From NCBI GenBank assembly GCA_001423545.1, contig LMOK01000001.1, positions 806,001-870,000 of the forward strand: DNA of 64,000 bases. The letters are read 5' to 3'. Position 1 is the first letter of the stretch. Each line of letters opens with the position of its first letter. Shown here piece by piece: positions 42,126 through 50,617 of the stretch. Made by a program: the position numbers and the translations under genes. The notes beneath the pieces are model-generated. The model made no database searches. It worked only from the letters and a program-made list of their open reading frames with translations, and was not told the origin of the DNA. The DNA is from Orlajensenia sp001423545. GTDB taxonomy: Bacteria > Actinomycetota > Actinomycetes > Actinomycetales > Microbacteriaceae.

Positions 42126-42131
42126 AGCCTA
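42126..42131 (-). promoter_or_regulatory. -10 element of leaderless kinase gene
   Basis: TAGGCT on the minus strand ends 6 nt before the ATG at 42119. Confidence 0.5.
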
Positions 42132-42151
42132 GTTCCGCTCGGTGGTTCACC

Positions 42152-42157
42152 TAGGCT
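42152..42157 (+). promoter_or_regulatory. -10 element of leaderless mutY
   Basis: TAGGCT ends 7 nt before the ATG at 42165. Confidence 0.5.
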
Positions 42158-42164
42158 GAAAGCG

Positions 42165-43028
42165 ATGTCTCCCCTCGCGACCGCCGTCAACGACTGGTTC
42201 CGCAGCACAGCCCGCGACCTGCCGTGGCGCCGGCCGGAGTTCACCGCCTGGGGAACGCTGGTGAGCGAGTTCATGCTCCAGCAGACGCCGGTGAACCGCG
42301 TCATCCCGCATCTCGAGGCCTGGCTCGAGCGCTGGCCCACCCCGGCCGATCTCGCCGCCGTTCCGCCCGGCGAGGCCGTGCGCGCGTGGGCGACCCTCGG
42401 GTACCCGCGCCGGGCGCTCTGGCTCCATCAGGCAGCCATGCAGATCACGGAGCGGCACGGCGGGATCGTGCCAGCCGACGTCGCAGACCTCATCGCCCTG
42501 TCGGGCATCGGCGACTACACCTCGCGCGCTGTGGCCGTCTTCGCCTACGGCGAGCGGCATCCGGTGGTCGACACCAACACCAGACGGCTGATCGCGCGGG
42601 CCGTGCACGGGCGAGCGGAGGCCGCTCCCCCGGCGAAGCGCGACCTCGCCGACATGGAGGCGCTCCTCCCGACGGACGACGTCGAGGCGCGCGTCTTCAA
42701 CGCCGGGATGATGGAGCTCGGCGCCCTCGTCTGCGTGGCGCGCACGCCGCGCTGCGACACCTGCCCCATCGCCGATCTCTGCGCCTGGCGCGCGGCCGGG
42801 TACCCCGAGTACGACGGCCCGCGCACGCCCGTGCAGAAGAAGTTCGCGGGGTCGGACCGCCAGGTGCGTGGGCTCATCATGCGCGAGCTGAGAGCCGCCC
42901 ACGGTGCGGTGACGGATGCCGAGATCGCCACGCTCTGGACCGATGAGGTGCAGCTCGCCCGCGCCCTCGCCGGCCTGCTCGCAGACGGCCTCGCGGTCTC
43001 GACGGCGAGCGGGTACGTGCTGCCGTAA
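42165..43028 (+). CDS. mutY: A/G-specific adenine glycosylase
   Basis: A 287-residue base-excision enzyme that removes adenine opposite 8-oxoguanine. Catalytic Glu35 lies in SEFMLQQTPV, the helix-hairpin-helix LSGIGDYTSRAVAVF spans about 112-126, and catalytic Asp136 is in VVDTN. The 4Fe-4S cluster cysteines are Cys190, Cys197, Cys200 and Cys206 (C-x6-C-x2-C-x5-C). The C-terminal NUDIX-like 8-oxoG recognition domain of E. coli MutY is reduced to about 70 residues, which is usual in actinobacteria. An MTH1-like NUDIX enzyme elsewhere in the window would complement it in the oxidised-guanine system. A strong bidirectional terminator follows. Confidence 0.93.
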   Translation: MSPLATAVNDWFRSTARDLPWRRPEFTAWGTLVSEFMLQQTPVNRVIPHLEAWLERWPTPADLAAVPPGEAVRAWATLGYPRRALWLHQAAMQITERHGGIVPADVADLIALSGIGDYTSRAVAVFAYGERHPVVDTNTRRLIARAVHGRAEAAPPAKRDLADMEALLPTDDVEARVFNAGMMELGALVCVARTPRCDTCPIADLCAWRAAGYPEYDGPRTPVQKKFAGSDRQVRGLIMRELRAAHGAVTDAEIATLWTDEVQLARALAGLLADGLAVSTASGYVLP

Positions 43029-43038
43029 CGCCCGGACA

Positions 43039-43081
43039 CGACAGAAGCCGCCGACCCGGTGGGGCGGCGGCTTCTGTCGTT
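43039..43081. terminator. Bidirectional terminator between mutY and rbfA
   Basis: ACGACAGAAGCCGCCG (43039-43054) pairs perfectly with CGGCGGCTTCTGTCGT (43066-43081), giving 16 bp with an 11-nt loop. It lies 10 nt after the mutY stop and 8 nt after the rbfA stop. Confidence 0.9.
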
Positions 43082-43089
43082 GCTCTGGG

Positions 43090-43590
43090 CTAGCGGGCCT
43101 CGTCGGCCTCGACGGCGACATCGGCCTCGACGGTGGCGTCGGGCACGTCGAGATCCTCGTCGTCCTCGAGCTCGCGCGGCTTGACGTACGGGTCGGCGTC
43201 GCCGGCGTACTCCGCCGTGCTCGCCTGCTCCGTCGTCGCCGTGTCGCGCTCGCGGGCCTCCTTGAGGAGGCCTTCGATGAGCGCGGCGTTCTCGGGGATC
43301 GCGTCGAGCTGGAACTGCAGGCTCGGCGTGAGCCTGGCCGTGATGTTCCGGCCGACCTCGCTGCGCAGCATTCCGGTCGCGGCGGCGAGGGCCGCTGCCG
43401 TGTCGGTGCGCTCCTCGTCGGTGCCGTAGACCGTGTAGAACACCGTCGCGTGCTGCAGGTCGCCCGTCACCTGGACGTCGGTGATGGTGACGAACCCCAT
43501 GCGGGGATCGCGCACGCCGCGCTCGAGGCGCTTCGCGATGATCACCTGGATGCGGTCGGCCATCTTCCTGGCGCGTGCCGGATCAGCCAT
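43090..43590 (-). CDS. rbfA: 30S ribosome-binding factor A
   Basis: A 166-residue 16S rRNA maturation factor. Residues 1-115 are the KH-like RbfA domain: RARKMADRIQVIIAKRLERGVRDPRMGFVTITDVQVTGDLQHATVFYTVYG and the helix LRSEVGRNITARLTPSLQFQLD. The last 45 residues form an acidic, disordered tail (DDEDLDVPDATVEADVAVEADEAR) that exceeds the usual length of about 120. GAGAGGAG precedes the ATG. It ends the nusA-ylxR-infB-rbfA group, with a hairpin between it and infB. truB does not follow. Confidence 0.93.
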   Translation of the reverse strand: MADPARARKMADRIQVIIAKRLERGVRDPRMGFVTITDVQVTGDLQHATVFYTVYGTDEERTDTAAALAAATGMLRSEVGRNITARLTPSLQFQLDAIPENAALIEGLLKEARERDTATTEQASTAEYAGDADPYVKPRELEDDEDLDVPDATVEADVAVEADEAR

Positions 43591-43618
43591 GTCGTACTCC
43601 TCTCCACGGAAGCCACAG

Positions 43619-43648
43619 GGTGGGGGCCGGACCGAGGTCCGACCCACC
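43619..43648 (-). terminator. Hairpin between infB and rbfA
   Basis: GGTGGG (43619-43624) pairs with CCCACC (43643-43648), and the inner CGGAC/GTCCG closes a 4-nt loop. It could attenuate read-through from infB into rbfA or protect the RNA end. There is no T-tract. Confidence 0.45.
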
Positions 43649-43659
43649 ACGCACTGAGA

Positions 43660-46479
43660 CTAGACCCGCGGCTTCTCCTTGAGCTCGATCGTCTCGATCT
43701 CGTCGCCGATCTGGATGTCGTTGAACTTGCCGAGACCGATACCGGCCTCGAAGTCCGTGCGCACCTCGGTGACGTCGTCCTTGAAGCGACGCAGCGACTC
43801 GATCGCGAGGTTGTCCCCCACGACGACGCCATCGCGGATGACGCGAGCCTTGGCGTTTCGGGTGATCGTTCCCGATCGCACGATGACACCGGCGATGTTG
43901 CCGAACTTCGAGGAGCGGAACACCTCGCGGATCTCGGCGACACCGGACTGGACCTCTTCGTACTCGGGCTTGAGCATGCCCTTGAGCGAGCTCTCGATCT
44001 CGTCGATCGCGTTGTAGATGACCGAGTAGAAGCGGATGTCGACGCCCTCGCGAGCGGCGCGCTCGCGCGCCTTCGTGTCGGGACGCACGTTGAAGCCCAC
44101 GATGATCGCGTTGTCGATCGTGGCCAGGTTGACGTCGGACTCCGTGATCGCACCGACACCGCGGTGGATGATGCGGAGCTGAACGCTGTCGTCGACCTCG
44201 ATCTTGAGCAGCGACTCCTCGAGTGCCTCGACGGCACCGGAGACGTCACCCTTGATGATGAGGTTGAGCGACTCGACCTTGCCCTCTTCGAGTGCGCGGG
44301 TGAAGTCCTCGAGCGAGATGCGCTTGCGCGCCTTGGCCAGCTGGGCGTTGCGCTCTGCGGCTTCGCGCTTCTCGGCGATCTGACGCGCGGTGCGGTCCTC
44401 CTCGGTCACGAGGAAGGTGTCACCGGCGCGGGGAACGCTCGAGAGGCCCTGCACCTGCACCGGACGCGACGGGAAGGCCTCGAGCACGGCGTTGCCGTCC
44501 TCGTCTGCCATCGCACGAACGCGACCGTAAGCGGTACCGGCGACGATCGAGTCACCGACGCGGAGAGTACCCGACTGGATGAGCACGGTCGCCACGGCGC
44601 CGCGTCCCTTGTCGAGCTTGGCCTCGATGGCCACACCGCGGGCGTCCTTGTTCGGGTTCGCGCGCAGGTCGAGTCCGGCATCCGCTGTGAGCAGCACGGC
44701 GTCCAGGAGGTCCTGGATGCCGATGTCGTTGCGGGCCGACACGTCGACGAAGATGACCTCTCCGCCGTACTCCTCGGCCACGAGGCCGAACTCGGTGAGC
44801 TGCTGGCGCACCTTCTGCGGGTTGGCGTCGGCCTTGTCGATCTTGTTGACCGCGACCACGATCGGCACATTGGCCGCCTGGGCGTGGTTCAGGGCCTCGA
44901 TCGTCTGCGGCATGATGCCGTCATCGGCCGCGACCACGAGGATCGCGATGTCGGTGACCTGCGCACCACGAGCACGCATGGCGGTGAACGCCTCGTGACC
45001 CGGGGTGTCGATGAAGGTGATGGCGCGCTCGTGGCCCTCGTGCTCGGTCCAGACCTGGTAGGCACCGATGTGCTGGGTGATGCCACCGGCCTCGCCCTCG
45101 ACGACGTTCGCCTTGCGGATGGCGTCGAGGAGGCGGGTCTTACCGTGGTCGACGTGACCCATGACGGTGACGACGGGCGGACGGATCTCGAGGTCCTCGT
45201 CGCCTTCGCCGTCGAGCTCCGCATCGAGGTCGATGTCGAAGCCCTCGAGGAGCTCGCGGTCCTCTTCCTCGGGCGAGACGATCTGGATCTTGAAGCCCAG
45301 CTCCTCGCCGAGCACCTGGAAGGTGGCCTCGTCGAGCGACTCGGTCGCCGTGGCCATCTCACCGAGGTGGAACAGCACGGTGACGAGTGCACCGGGGTTG
45401 GCGTCGATCTTGTCGGCGAAGTCCGAGATGGATGCTCCACGACGCAGACGAACCGGCGTGGTGCCGTTTCCGCGGGGAACGCTCACGCCGCCGAGCGACG
45501 GGGCTTCCCGCATCTCGAATTCGGCCCTCTTCGTACGCTTCGACTTCCGAGCCTTGCTCTTGCCGCCACCGCGACCGAACGCTCCAGCGGTTCCACCGCC
45601 GGGGCCACGGCCACGACCGCCGCCACCCGCGGGACGCGGGCCGCCGAAGCCGCCACCGGCACCGGGGGCGCCGCCGCCACCGGGACGCTGGAAGCCGCCA
45701 CCGGCCGGACGAGCGCCGGCACCGGCTCCAGCGCCGCCGGGGCGCTGCTGGAAGCCGGGACGCTGGCCGAAGCCACCGGGACGCGGGCCCTGGCCGGGTC
45801 CGCCGGGACGCGGTGCGCCGGGACGGGGAGCCGCGGGACGCGGGATGTTGCCGGGGGTGGGCGCGGGTCGCTGACCCATGCCCTGGGCGCTGGCGAACGG
45901 GTTGTTGCCCGGACGCGGGATGTTGGTGGGTCGCTGACCCATGCCCTGGTTCGACGCGAACGGGTTGTTGCCCGGACGTGCGGAGGGGGGCTTGGGAGCG
46001 CCGGGACGCGGGGCCGACGACGCGGCTGCCTCGGGGGCAGCCTCGGCTGCAGCCGGAGCAGCAGTCTCGGTCTTCGCGGCAGCAGCGGCCGCCTCGGCGG
46101 CAGCCTTCTCGGCAGCGGCCTTCTGCTCCGCCTCGGCCTGACGCTCTGCGACGGTCTTCGGCGCCGTCGGCACGGGGCCGGCGGGAGCGTCGGTCGCAGC
46201 CTCGACGGGAGCCGGGGCGGCGGGAGCCGGAGCCTTCGGGGCGGCCGGAGCCGGAGCCTTCGGGGCGGCCTTGGCAGCGGGGGCTGCCGGGGCGGGGGCA
46301 TCGTGCTTGGCGACGCCGGCAGCCTCGAGGGCGGCCTTCAGACGACGAGCGACCGGCGGTGCGATGCTCGACGACGGTCCCTTGACGTATTCACCCATTT
46401 CCTTGAGCTTGTCAAGGGCGATCTTGCTGTCCACTCCGAGTTCGCTTGCGATCTCGTGGACGCGTGGATTTGCAGCCAC
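43660..46479 (-). CDS. infB: Translation initiation factor IF-2
   Basis: A 939-residue GTPase that brings initiator tRNA to the 30S subunit. Residues 1-55 are the IF2N domain (ANPRVHEIASELGVDSKIALDKLKEMG). Residues 57-330 are a long Ala/Pro/Gly-rich disordered region with repeated PGNNPFASNQGMGQRP-like units. The G domain begins near residue 435 with VMGHVDHGKT (about 440), followed by DTPGHEAFTAMRARG and VNKIDKADA. The C-terminal domains complete it. GTG start with AGGAG. The Shine-Dalgarno is partly enclosed in an 11-bp hairpin (46486-46512), so translation may be structure-controlled. Its length is typical for actinobacteria. Confidence 0.95.
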   Translation of the reverse strand: MAANPRVHEIASELGVDSKIALDKLKEMGEYVKGPSSSIAPPVARRLKAALEAAGVAKHDAPAPAAPAAKAAPKAPAPAAPKAPAPAAPAPVEAATDAPAGPVPTAPKTVAERQAEAEQKAAAEKAAAEAAAAAAKTETAAPAAAEAAPEAAASSAPRPGAPKPPSARPGNNPFASNQGMGQRPTNIPRPGNNPFASAQGMGQRPAPTPGNIPRPAAPRPGAPRPGGPGQGPRPGGFGQRPGFQQRPGGAGAGAGARPAGGGFQRPGGGGAPGAGGGFGGPRPAGGGGRGRGPGGGTAGAFGRGGGKSKARKSKRTKRAEFEMREAPSLGGVSVPRGNGTTPVRLRRGASISDFADKIDANPGALVTVLFHLGEMATATESLDEATFQVLGEELGFKIQIVSPEEEDRELLEGFDIDLDAELDGEGDEDLEIRPPVVTVMGHVDHGKTRLLDAIRKANVVEGEAGGITQHIGAYQVWTEHEGHERAITFIDTPGHEAFTAMRARGAQVTDIAILVVAADDGIMPQTIEALNHAQAANVPIVVAVNKIDKADANPQKVRQQLTEFGLVAEEYGGEVIFVDVSARNDIGIQDLLDAVLLTADAGLDLRANPNKDARGVAIEAKLDKGRGAVATVLIQSGTLRVGDSIVAGTAYGRVRAMADEDGNAVLEAFPSRPVQVQGLSSVPRAGDTFLVTEEDRTARQIAEKREAAERNAQLAKARKRISLEDFTRALEEGKVESLNLIIKGDVSGAVEALEESLLKIEVDDSVQLRIIHRGVGAITESDVNLATIDNAIIVGFNVRPDTKARERAAREGVDIRFYSVIYNAIDEIESSLKGMLKPEYEEVQSGVAEIREVFRSSKFGNIAGVIVRSGTITRNAKARVIRDGVVVGDNLAIESLRRFKDDVTEVRTDFEAGIGLGKFNDIQIGDEIETIELKEKPRV

Positions 46480-46485
46480 AATTCT

Positions 46486-46512
46486 CCTGTTCTGGGCCTG
46501 CGCCCGAACAGG
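46486..46512 (-). promoter_or_regulatory. Leader hairpin enclosing the infB Shine-Dalgarno
   Basis: On the plus strand CCTGTTC (46486-46492) pairs with GAACAGG (46506-46512) and GGGC (46494-46497) with GCCC (46502-46505) around a CTGC loop, with one bulged base. In the mRNA the AGG of the AGGAG ribosome-binding site lies in the stem, 6-9 nt from the GTG. Confidence 0.5.
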
Positions 46513-46562
46513 GGCAGACCATTAAAGACGGACGGGTCTCATTTCGAGACGCTCATTAGTTG

Positions 46563-46826
46563 TCACTCATTAGTGATCACGGTGCCGTTCAGCCTGTTCT
46601 CTAAAGGGGATGCATCCAGGTTCCCGCTCACGCGCAGTGCACGCCCGAAGGCCCGCTTGCGGAGTGCGAGGTGGAAGCACGAGTCCGTCGGATGCAGCCA
46701 CGCACCTCGGCCGGGCAGGACGGCGGTCTCATCGACCACGAGTTCTGATTCCCCGGCCACGATCCTCAGAAGTGAGGATCTCGGGGCGCGCGAACGGCAT
46801 CCGATGCACGTTCTAACGGGTTCCAC
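46563..46826 (-). CDS. ylxR: YlxR (DUF448) family RNA-binding protein
   Basis: An 87-residue protein of the YlxR family, which sits between nusA and infB in most Gram-positive bacteria. The family motif RTCIGCRSRAPRSSLLRIV is at the N-terminus, then LPGRGAWLHPTDSCFHLALRKRAFGRALR with the conserved GRGAW block. Members bind RNA or nucleoid DNA and affect rnpB and ribosome assembly genes; the precise function is still debated. GTG start. The stop codon overlaps one of two ACTAATGAG repeats 17 nt apart at its 3' end. Confidence 0.92.
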   Translation of the reverse strand: MEPVRTCIGCRSRAPRSSLLRIVAGESELVVDETAVLPGRGAWLHPTDSCFHLALRKRAFGRALRVSGNLDASPLENRLNGTVITNE

Positions 46827-46884
46827 TTTACACCTATGGGCTGAGGGTCCGCCGTACCGGGACGACGGACCCGGTCGAGGAGGA

Positions 46885-47880
46885 CTAGTCCTCGAGGATC
46901 GAGTCGGGCTGGATGTCGATCTTCGCGCCGGTCAGCTTGGCGGCGAGGCGGGCGTTCTGGCCCTCCTTGCCGATCGCGAGCGACAGCTGGTAGTCGGGCA
47001 CGAGAGCGCGCACGGCCTTGAGCGAGGCATCCACGACATAGGCGCTGGTGACCTTGGCCGGTGAGAGCGCGCTGGCGACGAAGGTGGGCAGGTCGTCGGA
47101 GTAGTCGACGATGTCGATCTTCTCGTTGTTGAGCTCCGCCGTGACAGCGCGAACGCGCTGGCCGAGCTCGCCGATGCAGGCACCCTTGGCGTTCACGCCG
47201 GGCTCCATGGCGCGCACGGCGATCTTCGAGCGGTGCCCGGCCTCGCGGGCCAGGGACACGATCTCGACGACGCCGCTGGCGATCTCGGGAACCTCGAGCG
47301 CGAACAGCTTGCGCACGAGGGAGGGGTGCGTGCGCGACACCGTGATCTGCGGACCCTTGAGGCCCTTCGACACGCTCGTCACGTAGACGCGGATGCGGGA
47401 GCCGTGGGCGTAGTCCTCGCCGGGAACCTGCTCCTCGGGCGGCAGGATCGCCTCGACGGTGCCGAGGTCGACGTGGATCATGCGCGGGTTCGGTCCCTGC
47501 TGGATCACTCCGGCGACGATGTCGCCCTCGCGTCCGCGGAACTCGCCCAGGATCGCGTCGTCGGCGATGTCCCGCAGGCGCTGGTTGATGACCTGCTTGG
47601 CGGCGAAGGCACCGATGCGACCGAAGTCGTCGGGGGTGTCCTCGGCCTCGCCGATGATGTTGCCCTCGTCGTCCGTCTCGGGGATGAAGATCGAGACGTG
47701 CCCGCTCTTGCGGTTGAGTTCGACTCGCGCGCCAGCCGGGTCGATGTGGCCGTGCGCGTTGGGATTCACGTGCTTGAGATAGGCCGTGAGGATCGCCTGC
47801 TCGATGATGGTGACCAGTTCGTCGAAGGGGATCTCCTTCTCACGTTCCATCAGACGCAGTACGCCGAGGTCGATGTCCAT
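46885..47880 (-). CDS. nusA: Transcription termination/antitermination factor NusA
   Basis: A 331-residue factor that binds RNA polymerase and RNA. The N-terminal domain (about 1-120) has FDELVTIIEQAILTAYLKHV. An S1 domain follows (about 125-195, with GDIVAGVIQQGPNPRMIHVDLG). Two KH domains come next, with GACIGELGQRVRAVTAEL and LAIGKEGQNARLAAKLTG. The acidic C-terminal repeats of E. coli NusA are absent, as in other actinobacteria. GAGGAGG Shine-Dalgarno before the ATG. It is the first gene of the nusA-ylxR-infB-rbfA group. No rimP reading frame exists in the 197-bp gap to proS, where rimP usually sits. Confidence 0.95.
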   Translation of the reverse strand: MDIDLGVLRLMEREKEIPFDELVTIIEQAILTAYLKHVNPNAHGHIDPAGARVELNRKSGHVSIFIPETDDEGNIIGEAEDTPDDFGRIGAFAAKQVINQRLRDIADDAILGEFRGREGDIVAGVIQQGPNPRMIHVDLGTVEAILPPEEQVPGEDYAHGSRIRVYVTSVSKGLKGPQITVSRTHPSLVRKLFALEVPEIASGVVEIVSLAREAGHRSKIAVRAMEPGVNAKGACIGELGQRVRAVTAELNNEKIDIVDYSDDLPTFVASALSPAKVTSAYVVDASLKAVRALVPDYQLSLAIGKEGQNARLAAKLTGAKIDIQPDSILED

Positions 47881-48004
47881 CTCCGGCCTCCTCTATTCAG
47901 ATCTCGTATTCATTTGTGGACACGACGTGGATGCGTCGAGCCGATCTTCTACGCTACCGGATTCCGGGGGCACTCGTCACCGTCTCCTCCGACCCGCACG
48001 CGCG

Positions 48005-48045
48005 CGGAACGGGACCGATGCGATCGCCCGCACGGTCCCGTTCCG
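48005..48045 (-). terminator. Terminator hairpin after proS
   Basis: CGGAACGGGACCG (48005-48017) pairs perfectly with CGGTCCCGTTCCG (48033-48045), giving 13 bp with a 15-nt loop, 33 nt after the proS stop. It separates proS from nusA transcription. Confidence 0.75.
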
Positions 48046-48077
48046 TTCTCGCTCGCCATCACGGACGAGCGGATGCC

Positions 48078-49841
48078 TCAGGCCAGGGCGTCGGCCACCT
48101 CGGTGATGGCGACAGGAGTGCGCTCCCCCGTGACCCGATCCCACAGCTCGACGACGCCCTCGGCGACCCCGCGGCCGGCGATCACGATCTTCGGGATGCC
48201 GATGAGCTCGGCGTCTCCGAACTTCACGCCGGGCGAGACCTTGGGTCGGTCGTCGTAGAGAACCGATCGACCCGTGGCTTCGATGGCGGCGCAGACCTGC
48301 TCGGCTGCGGAGAACGCTGCCGGATCCTTGCCCGTCGCGAGCACGTAGACGTCGAACGGCGAGACCGCAGCGGGCCAGACGAGGCCCTTGTCGTCGTTGT
48401 TGCCCTCGGCGATGATCGCGAGGATGCGGGTGACTCCGATGCCGTACGAGCCCATCGTGACTGTGACGAGCTTGCCGTTCTCGTCGAGCACCTTGAGGCC
48501 GAGGACGTCCGCGTACTTGCGTCCGAGCTGGAAGACGTGGCCGATCTCCATGCCGCGCGCGAGCTCGACGGGGCCGGATCCATCGGGAGCCGGGTCGCCC
48601 GCACGCACCTCTGCCGCCTCGACGGTGCCGTCGGCGGTGAAGTCGCGGCCGGCCACGAGACCGAAGACGTGCTTCTGGTCGAGGTTGGCCCCGGTGATCC
48701 ACTCGGTGCCGTCGACGACGCGGGGATCGAGCAGGAAGCGGATGCCCGAGGCCGACTCCTCGCCGAGCACGGCGCCGGTGGGCGACCAGGGGCCGATGTA
48801 GCCCTTGACCAGGGCGGGGTTCTTGGCGAAGTCGGCCTCGGTGGCCTGCTCGGCCTCGGCCGGAGCGAAGGCCACCTCGATGCGCTTCATGTCGACCTCG
48901 CGGTCGCCGGGAAGGCCGATGGCGACGAGCTCGCGCGTGCCGTCGAGGTGCGTGAGCGCCAGCACCACGTTCTTGAGCGTGTCGGCGGCGGTCCACGCAC
49001 GACCGTCGGGGCGCGGGTACTCGGCGTTCGCGAGATCGACGAGGGTCGCGATCGTGGGCGTGTTCGGGGAGTCGAGCACCACGGCGGCGGGCAGGCCGTC
49101 GATGGGGAGCGCATCCGGAACCTCGGTGACATAGGCCTCGACGTTGGCCGCGTAGCCTCCGGCCGAACGCACGAAGGTGTCCTCTCCGACGACTGTCGGG
49201 TGCAGGAACTCCTCGCTCTTCGAGCCGCCCATGGCTCCGGCATCGGCCTTCACGATGACGTACTCGAGTCCGAGGCGGGTGAAGATGCGCTCGTAGGCGT
49301 CGCGCTGGGCCTGGTAGCTCGCGTCGAGGCCGGCATCCGTGTAGTCGAAGGAGTAGGCGTCCTTCATGGTGAACTCGCGACCGCGGAGGAGTCCCGCGCG
49401 GGGGCGCGCCTCGTCGCGGTACTTGTCCTGGATCTGGTAGATCGACAGCGGCAGGTCCTTGTAGGAGTTGTAGAGGTCCTTGACGAGCAGGGTGAAGACC
49501 TCCTCGTGCGTGGGCGCGAGCAGGTAATCGGCGCCCTTGCGGTCCTGCAGGCGGAACAGGCCGTCGCCGTACTCGGTCCAGCGCCCCGTCGCCTCGTAGG
49601 GCTCGCGCGGCAACAGGGCCGGGAAGTGCACCTCGTGAGCGCCGGCGTTCGTCATCTCCTCGCGGATGATGCGCTCGATCTTCTCCTTGACCCGCAGGCC
49701 GATCGGCAGCCAGGCGAACACGCCCGGGGCCTGACGGCGGATGTAGCCCGCCCGCACGAGCAGGCGGTGGCTGGTCACCTCGGCATCGGAGGGGTCTTCA
49801 CGGAGGGTGCGGAGGAAGTAGGTGGAGAGACGTGTAGGCAC
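48078..49841 (-). CDS. proS: Prolyl-tRNA synthetase (bacterial type with editing insertion)
   Basis: A 587-residue class II aminoacyl-tRNA synthetase. The catalytic domain begins with FLRTLREDPSDAEVTSHRLLVRAGYIRRQAPGVFAWLPIG (motif 1 region). Motif 2 is in KDKYRDEARPRAGLLRGREFTMKDAYSFD and motif 3 near MGSYGIGVTRILAII. The INS/YbaK-like editing domain, which clears mischarged Ala-tRNA, lies at about 220-390. The anticodon-binding domain is C-terminal (about 480-587). GTG start with TAAACT 6 nt upstream, so leaderless. In many actinobacteria proS lies between ispG and rimP-nusA; here ispG is about 5.7 kb away. Confidence 0.94.
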   Translation of the reverse strand: MPTRLSTYFLRTLREDPSDAEVTSHRLLVRAGYIRRQAPGVFAWLPIGLRVKEKIERIIREEMTNAGAHEVHFPALLPREPYEATGRWTEYGDGLFRLQDRKGADYLLAPTHEEVFTLLVKDLYNSYKDLPLSIYQIQDKYRDEARPRAGLLRGREFTMKDAYSFDYTDAGLDASYQAQRDAYERIFTRLGLEYVIVKADAGAMGGSKSEEFLHPTVVGEDTFVRSAGGYAANVEAYVTEVPDALPIDGLPAAVVLDSPNTPTIATLVDLANAEYPRPDGRAWTAADTLKNVVLALTHLDGTRELVAIGLPGDREVDMKRIEVAFAPAEAEQATEADFAKNPALVKGYIGPWSPTGAVLGEESASGIRFLLDPRVVDGTEWITGANLDQKHVFGLVAGRDFTADGTVEAAEVRAGDPAPDGSGPVELARGMEIGHVFQLGRKYADVLGLKVLDENGKLVTVTMGSYGIGVTRILAIIAEGNNDDKGLVWPAAVSPFDVYVLATGKDPAAFSAAEQVCAAIEATGRSVLYDDRPKVSPGVKFGDAELIGIPKIVIAGRGVAEGVVELWDRVTGERTPVAITEVADALA

Positions 49842-49847
49842 CCGGTC

Positions 49848-49853
49848 AGTTTA
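49848..49853 (-). promoter_or_regulatory. -10 element of leaderless proS
   Basis: TAAACT on the minus strand ends 6 nt before the GTG at 49841. Confidence 0.45.
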
Positions 49854-49929
49854 CGCAGGCGCATCCGTTCGCCAGAACGACCCGGCCACCGCCTTGATGG
49901 CGGCGACCGGGTCGCGGGATCCCTCCGAC

Positions 49930-50550
49930 TCAGTCGGCGAGGATCAGGTAGAGGGCGCGGCGCGCCTCATCGAGCTTCTCGATGGCGGCGGTGCGCTGGG
50001 CATCCGTCGCGCCGTGCCGGAACTGGCCGACGACGCCCATGAGGCGGCCGACGGTCTCGAAGAGCTCGGTGGCCGACTCGCTCGGGCGAGGAACCGAGGC
50101 CCACGCCTTCTCGAGGTCATCGGTGTTCTCGGTGACGTAGGTGCGACCCTCGTCGGTCAGGCCGAACTCGGTGCCGCGGCCCTCGCCCTTCGGGACGATG
50201 AGTCCCTCATCGACGAGCTGCTGCAGCGTCGGGTAGACCGAGCCCGGGCTGGCACGCCAGCCGCCGTCGGTCTTCTCGCCGATCGCCTTCATGATGGCGT
50301 AGCCGTTCAGGGAGTCGTTCTCGCCGAGGAGGGAGAGGATCGCCGCCCTGACGTCGCCCTTGGGGCGGCGACGACCGCCGCCCGGACCGCCCCAGGCGCC
50401 GGCAGCGCCCCAGGGACCGAAGCCGCCGGGACCGAAGCCGGACCCGCTGCGGCCTCGGGGATCATCGTGGTGGAACCGGGCGCCCTCGTGGAGCTGGCGG
50501 CCGGTCCTGAATGGGTGTTCGAAATGTTCGCGTTTCATGAGCGCTGACAT
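49930..50550 (-). CDS. PadR-family transcriptional regulator
   Basis: A 206-residue regulator. The first 60 residues are Gly/Phe/Pro-rich and disordered (FGPGGFGPWGAAGAWGGPGGG). The PadR winged helix follows (about 62-140): GDVRAAILSLLGENDSLNGYAIMKAIGEKTDGGWRASPGSVYPTLQQLVDEGLIV. A C-terminal coiled dimerisation region ends the protein (about 145-206). ATG at 50550 follows GGGAGAAAGG. Its promoter has a consensus -35 and a 21-bp palindrome immediately downstream of the -10, so tight autorepression is likely. It is divergent from a two-component system and may control it. PadR proteins typically respond to phenolics or drugs. Confidence 0.9.
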   Translation of the reverse strand: MSALMKREHFEHPFRTGRQLHEGARFHHDDPRGRSGSGFGPGGFGPWGAAGAWGGPGGGRRRPKGDVRAAILSLLGENDSLNGYAIMKAIGEKTDGGWRASPGSVYPTLQQLVDEGLIVPKGEGRGTEFGLTDEGRTYVTENTDDLEKAWASVPRPSESATELFETVGRLMGVVGQFRHGATDAQRTAAIEKLDEARRALYLILAD

Positions 50551-50591
50551 CCTTTCTCCCGATGTCGGGACAGGGTGGCTCTGTGAAGAGT

Positions 50592-50612
50592 CATCGTTGA
50601 ACTTCAACGATG
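50592..50612. promoter_or_regulatory. 21-bp palindromic operator of the PadR gene
   Basis: Arms CATCGTTGAA (50592-50601) and TTCAACGATG (50603-50612) flank one central base with no mismatch. It lies just downstream of the padR -10. A related half site (ATCGTTGTCAAC) overlaps the -35. Confidence 0.7.
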
Positions 50613-50617
50613 GGTTA

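Noticed and set aside
42916..47064. A 1382-residue open frame on the plus strand
   Set aside because: It is the shadow of mutY's 3' end, rbfA, infB, ylxR and nusA. The sequence is Asp/Arg/Val/His-rich without domains, as expected from antisense of high-GC coding DNA.
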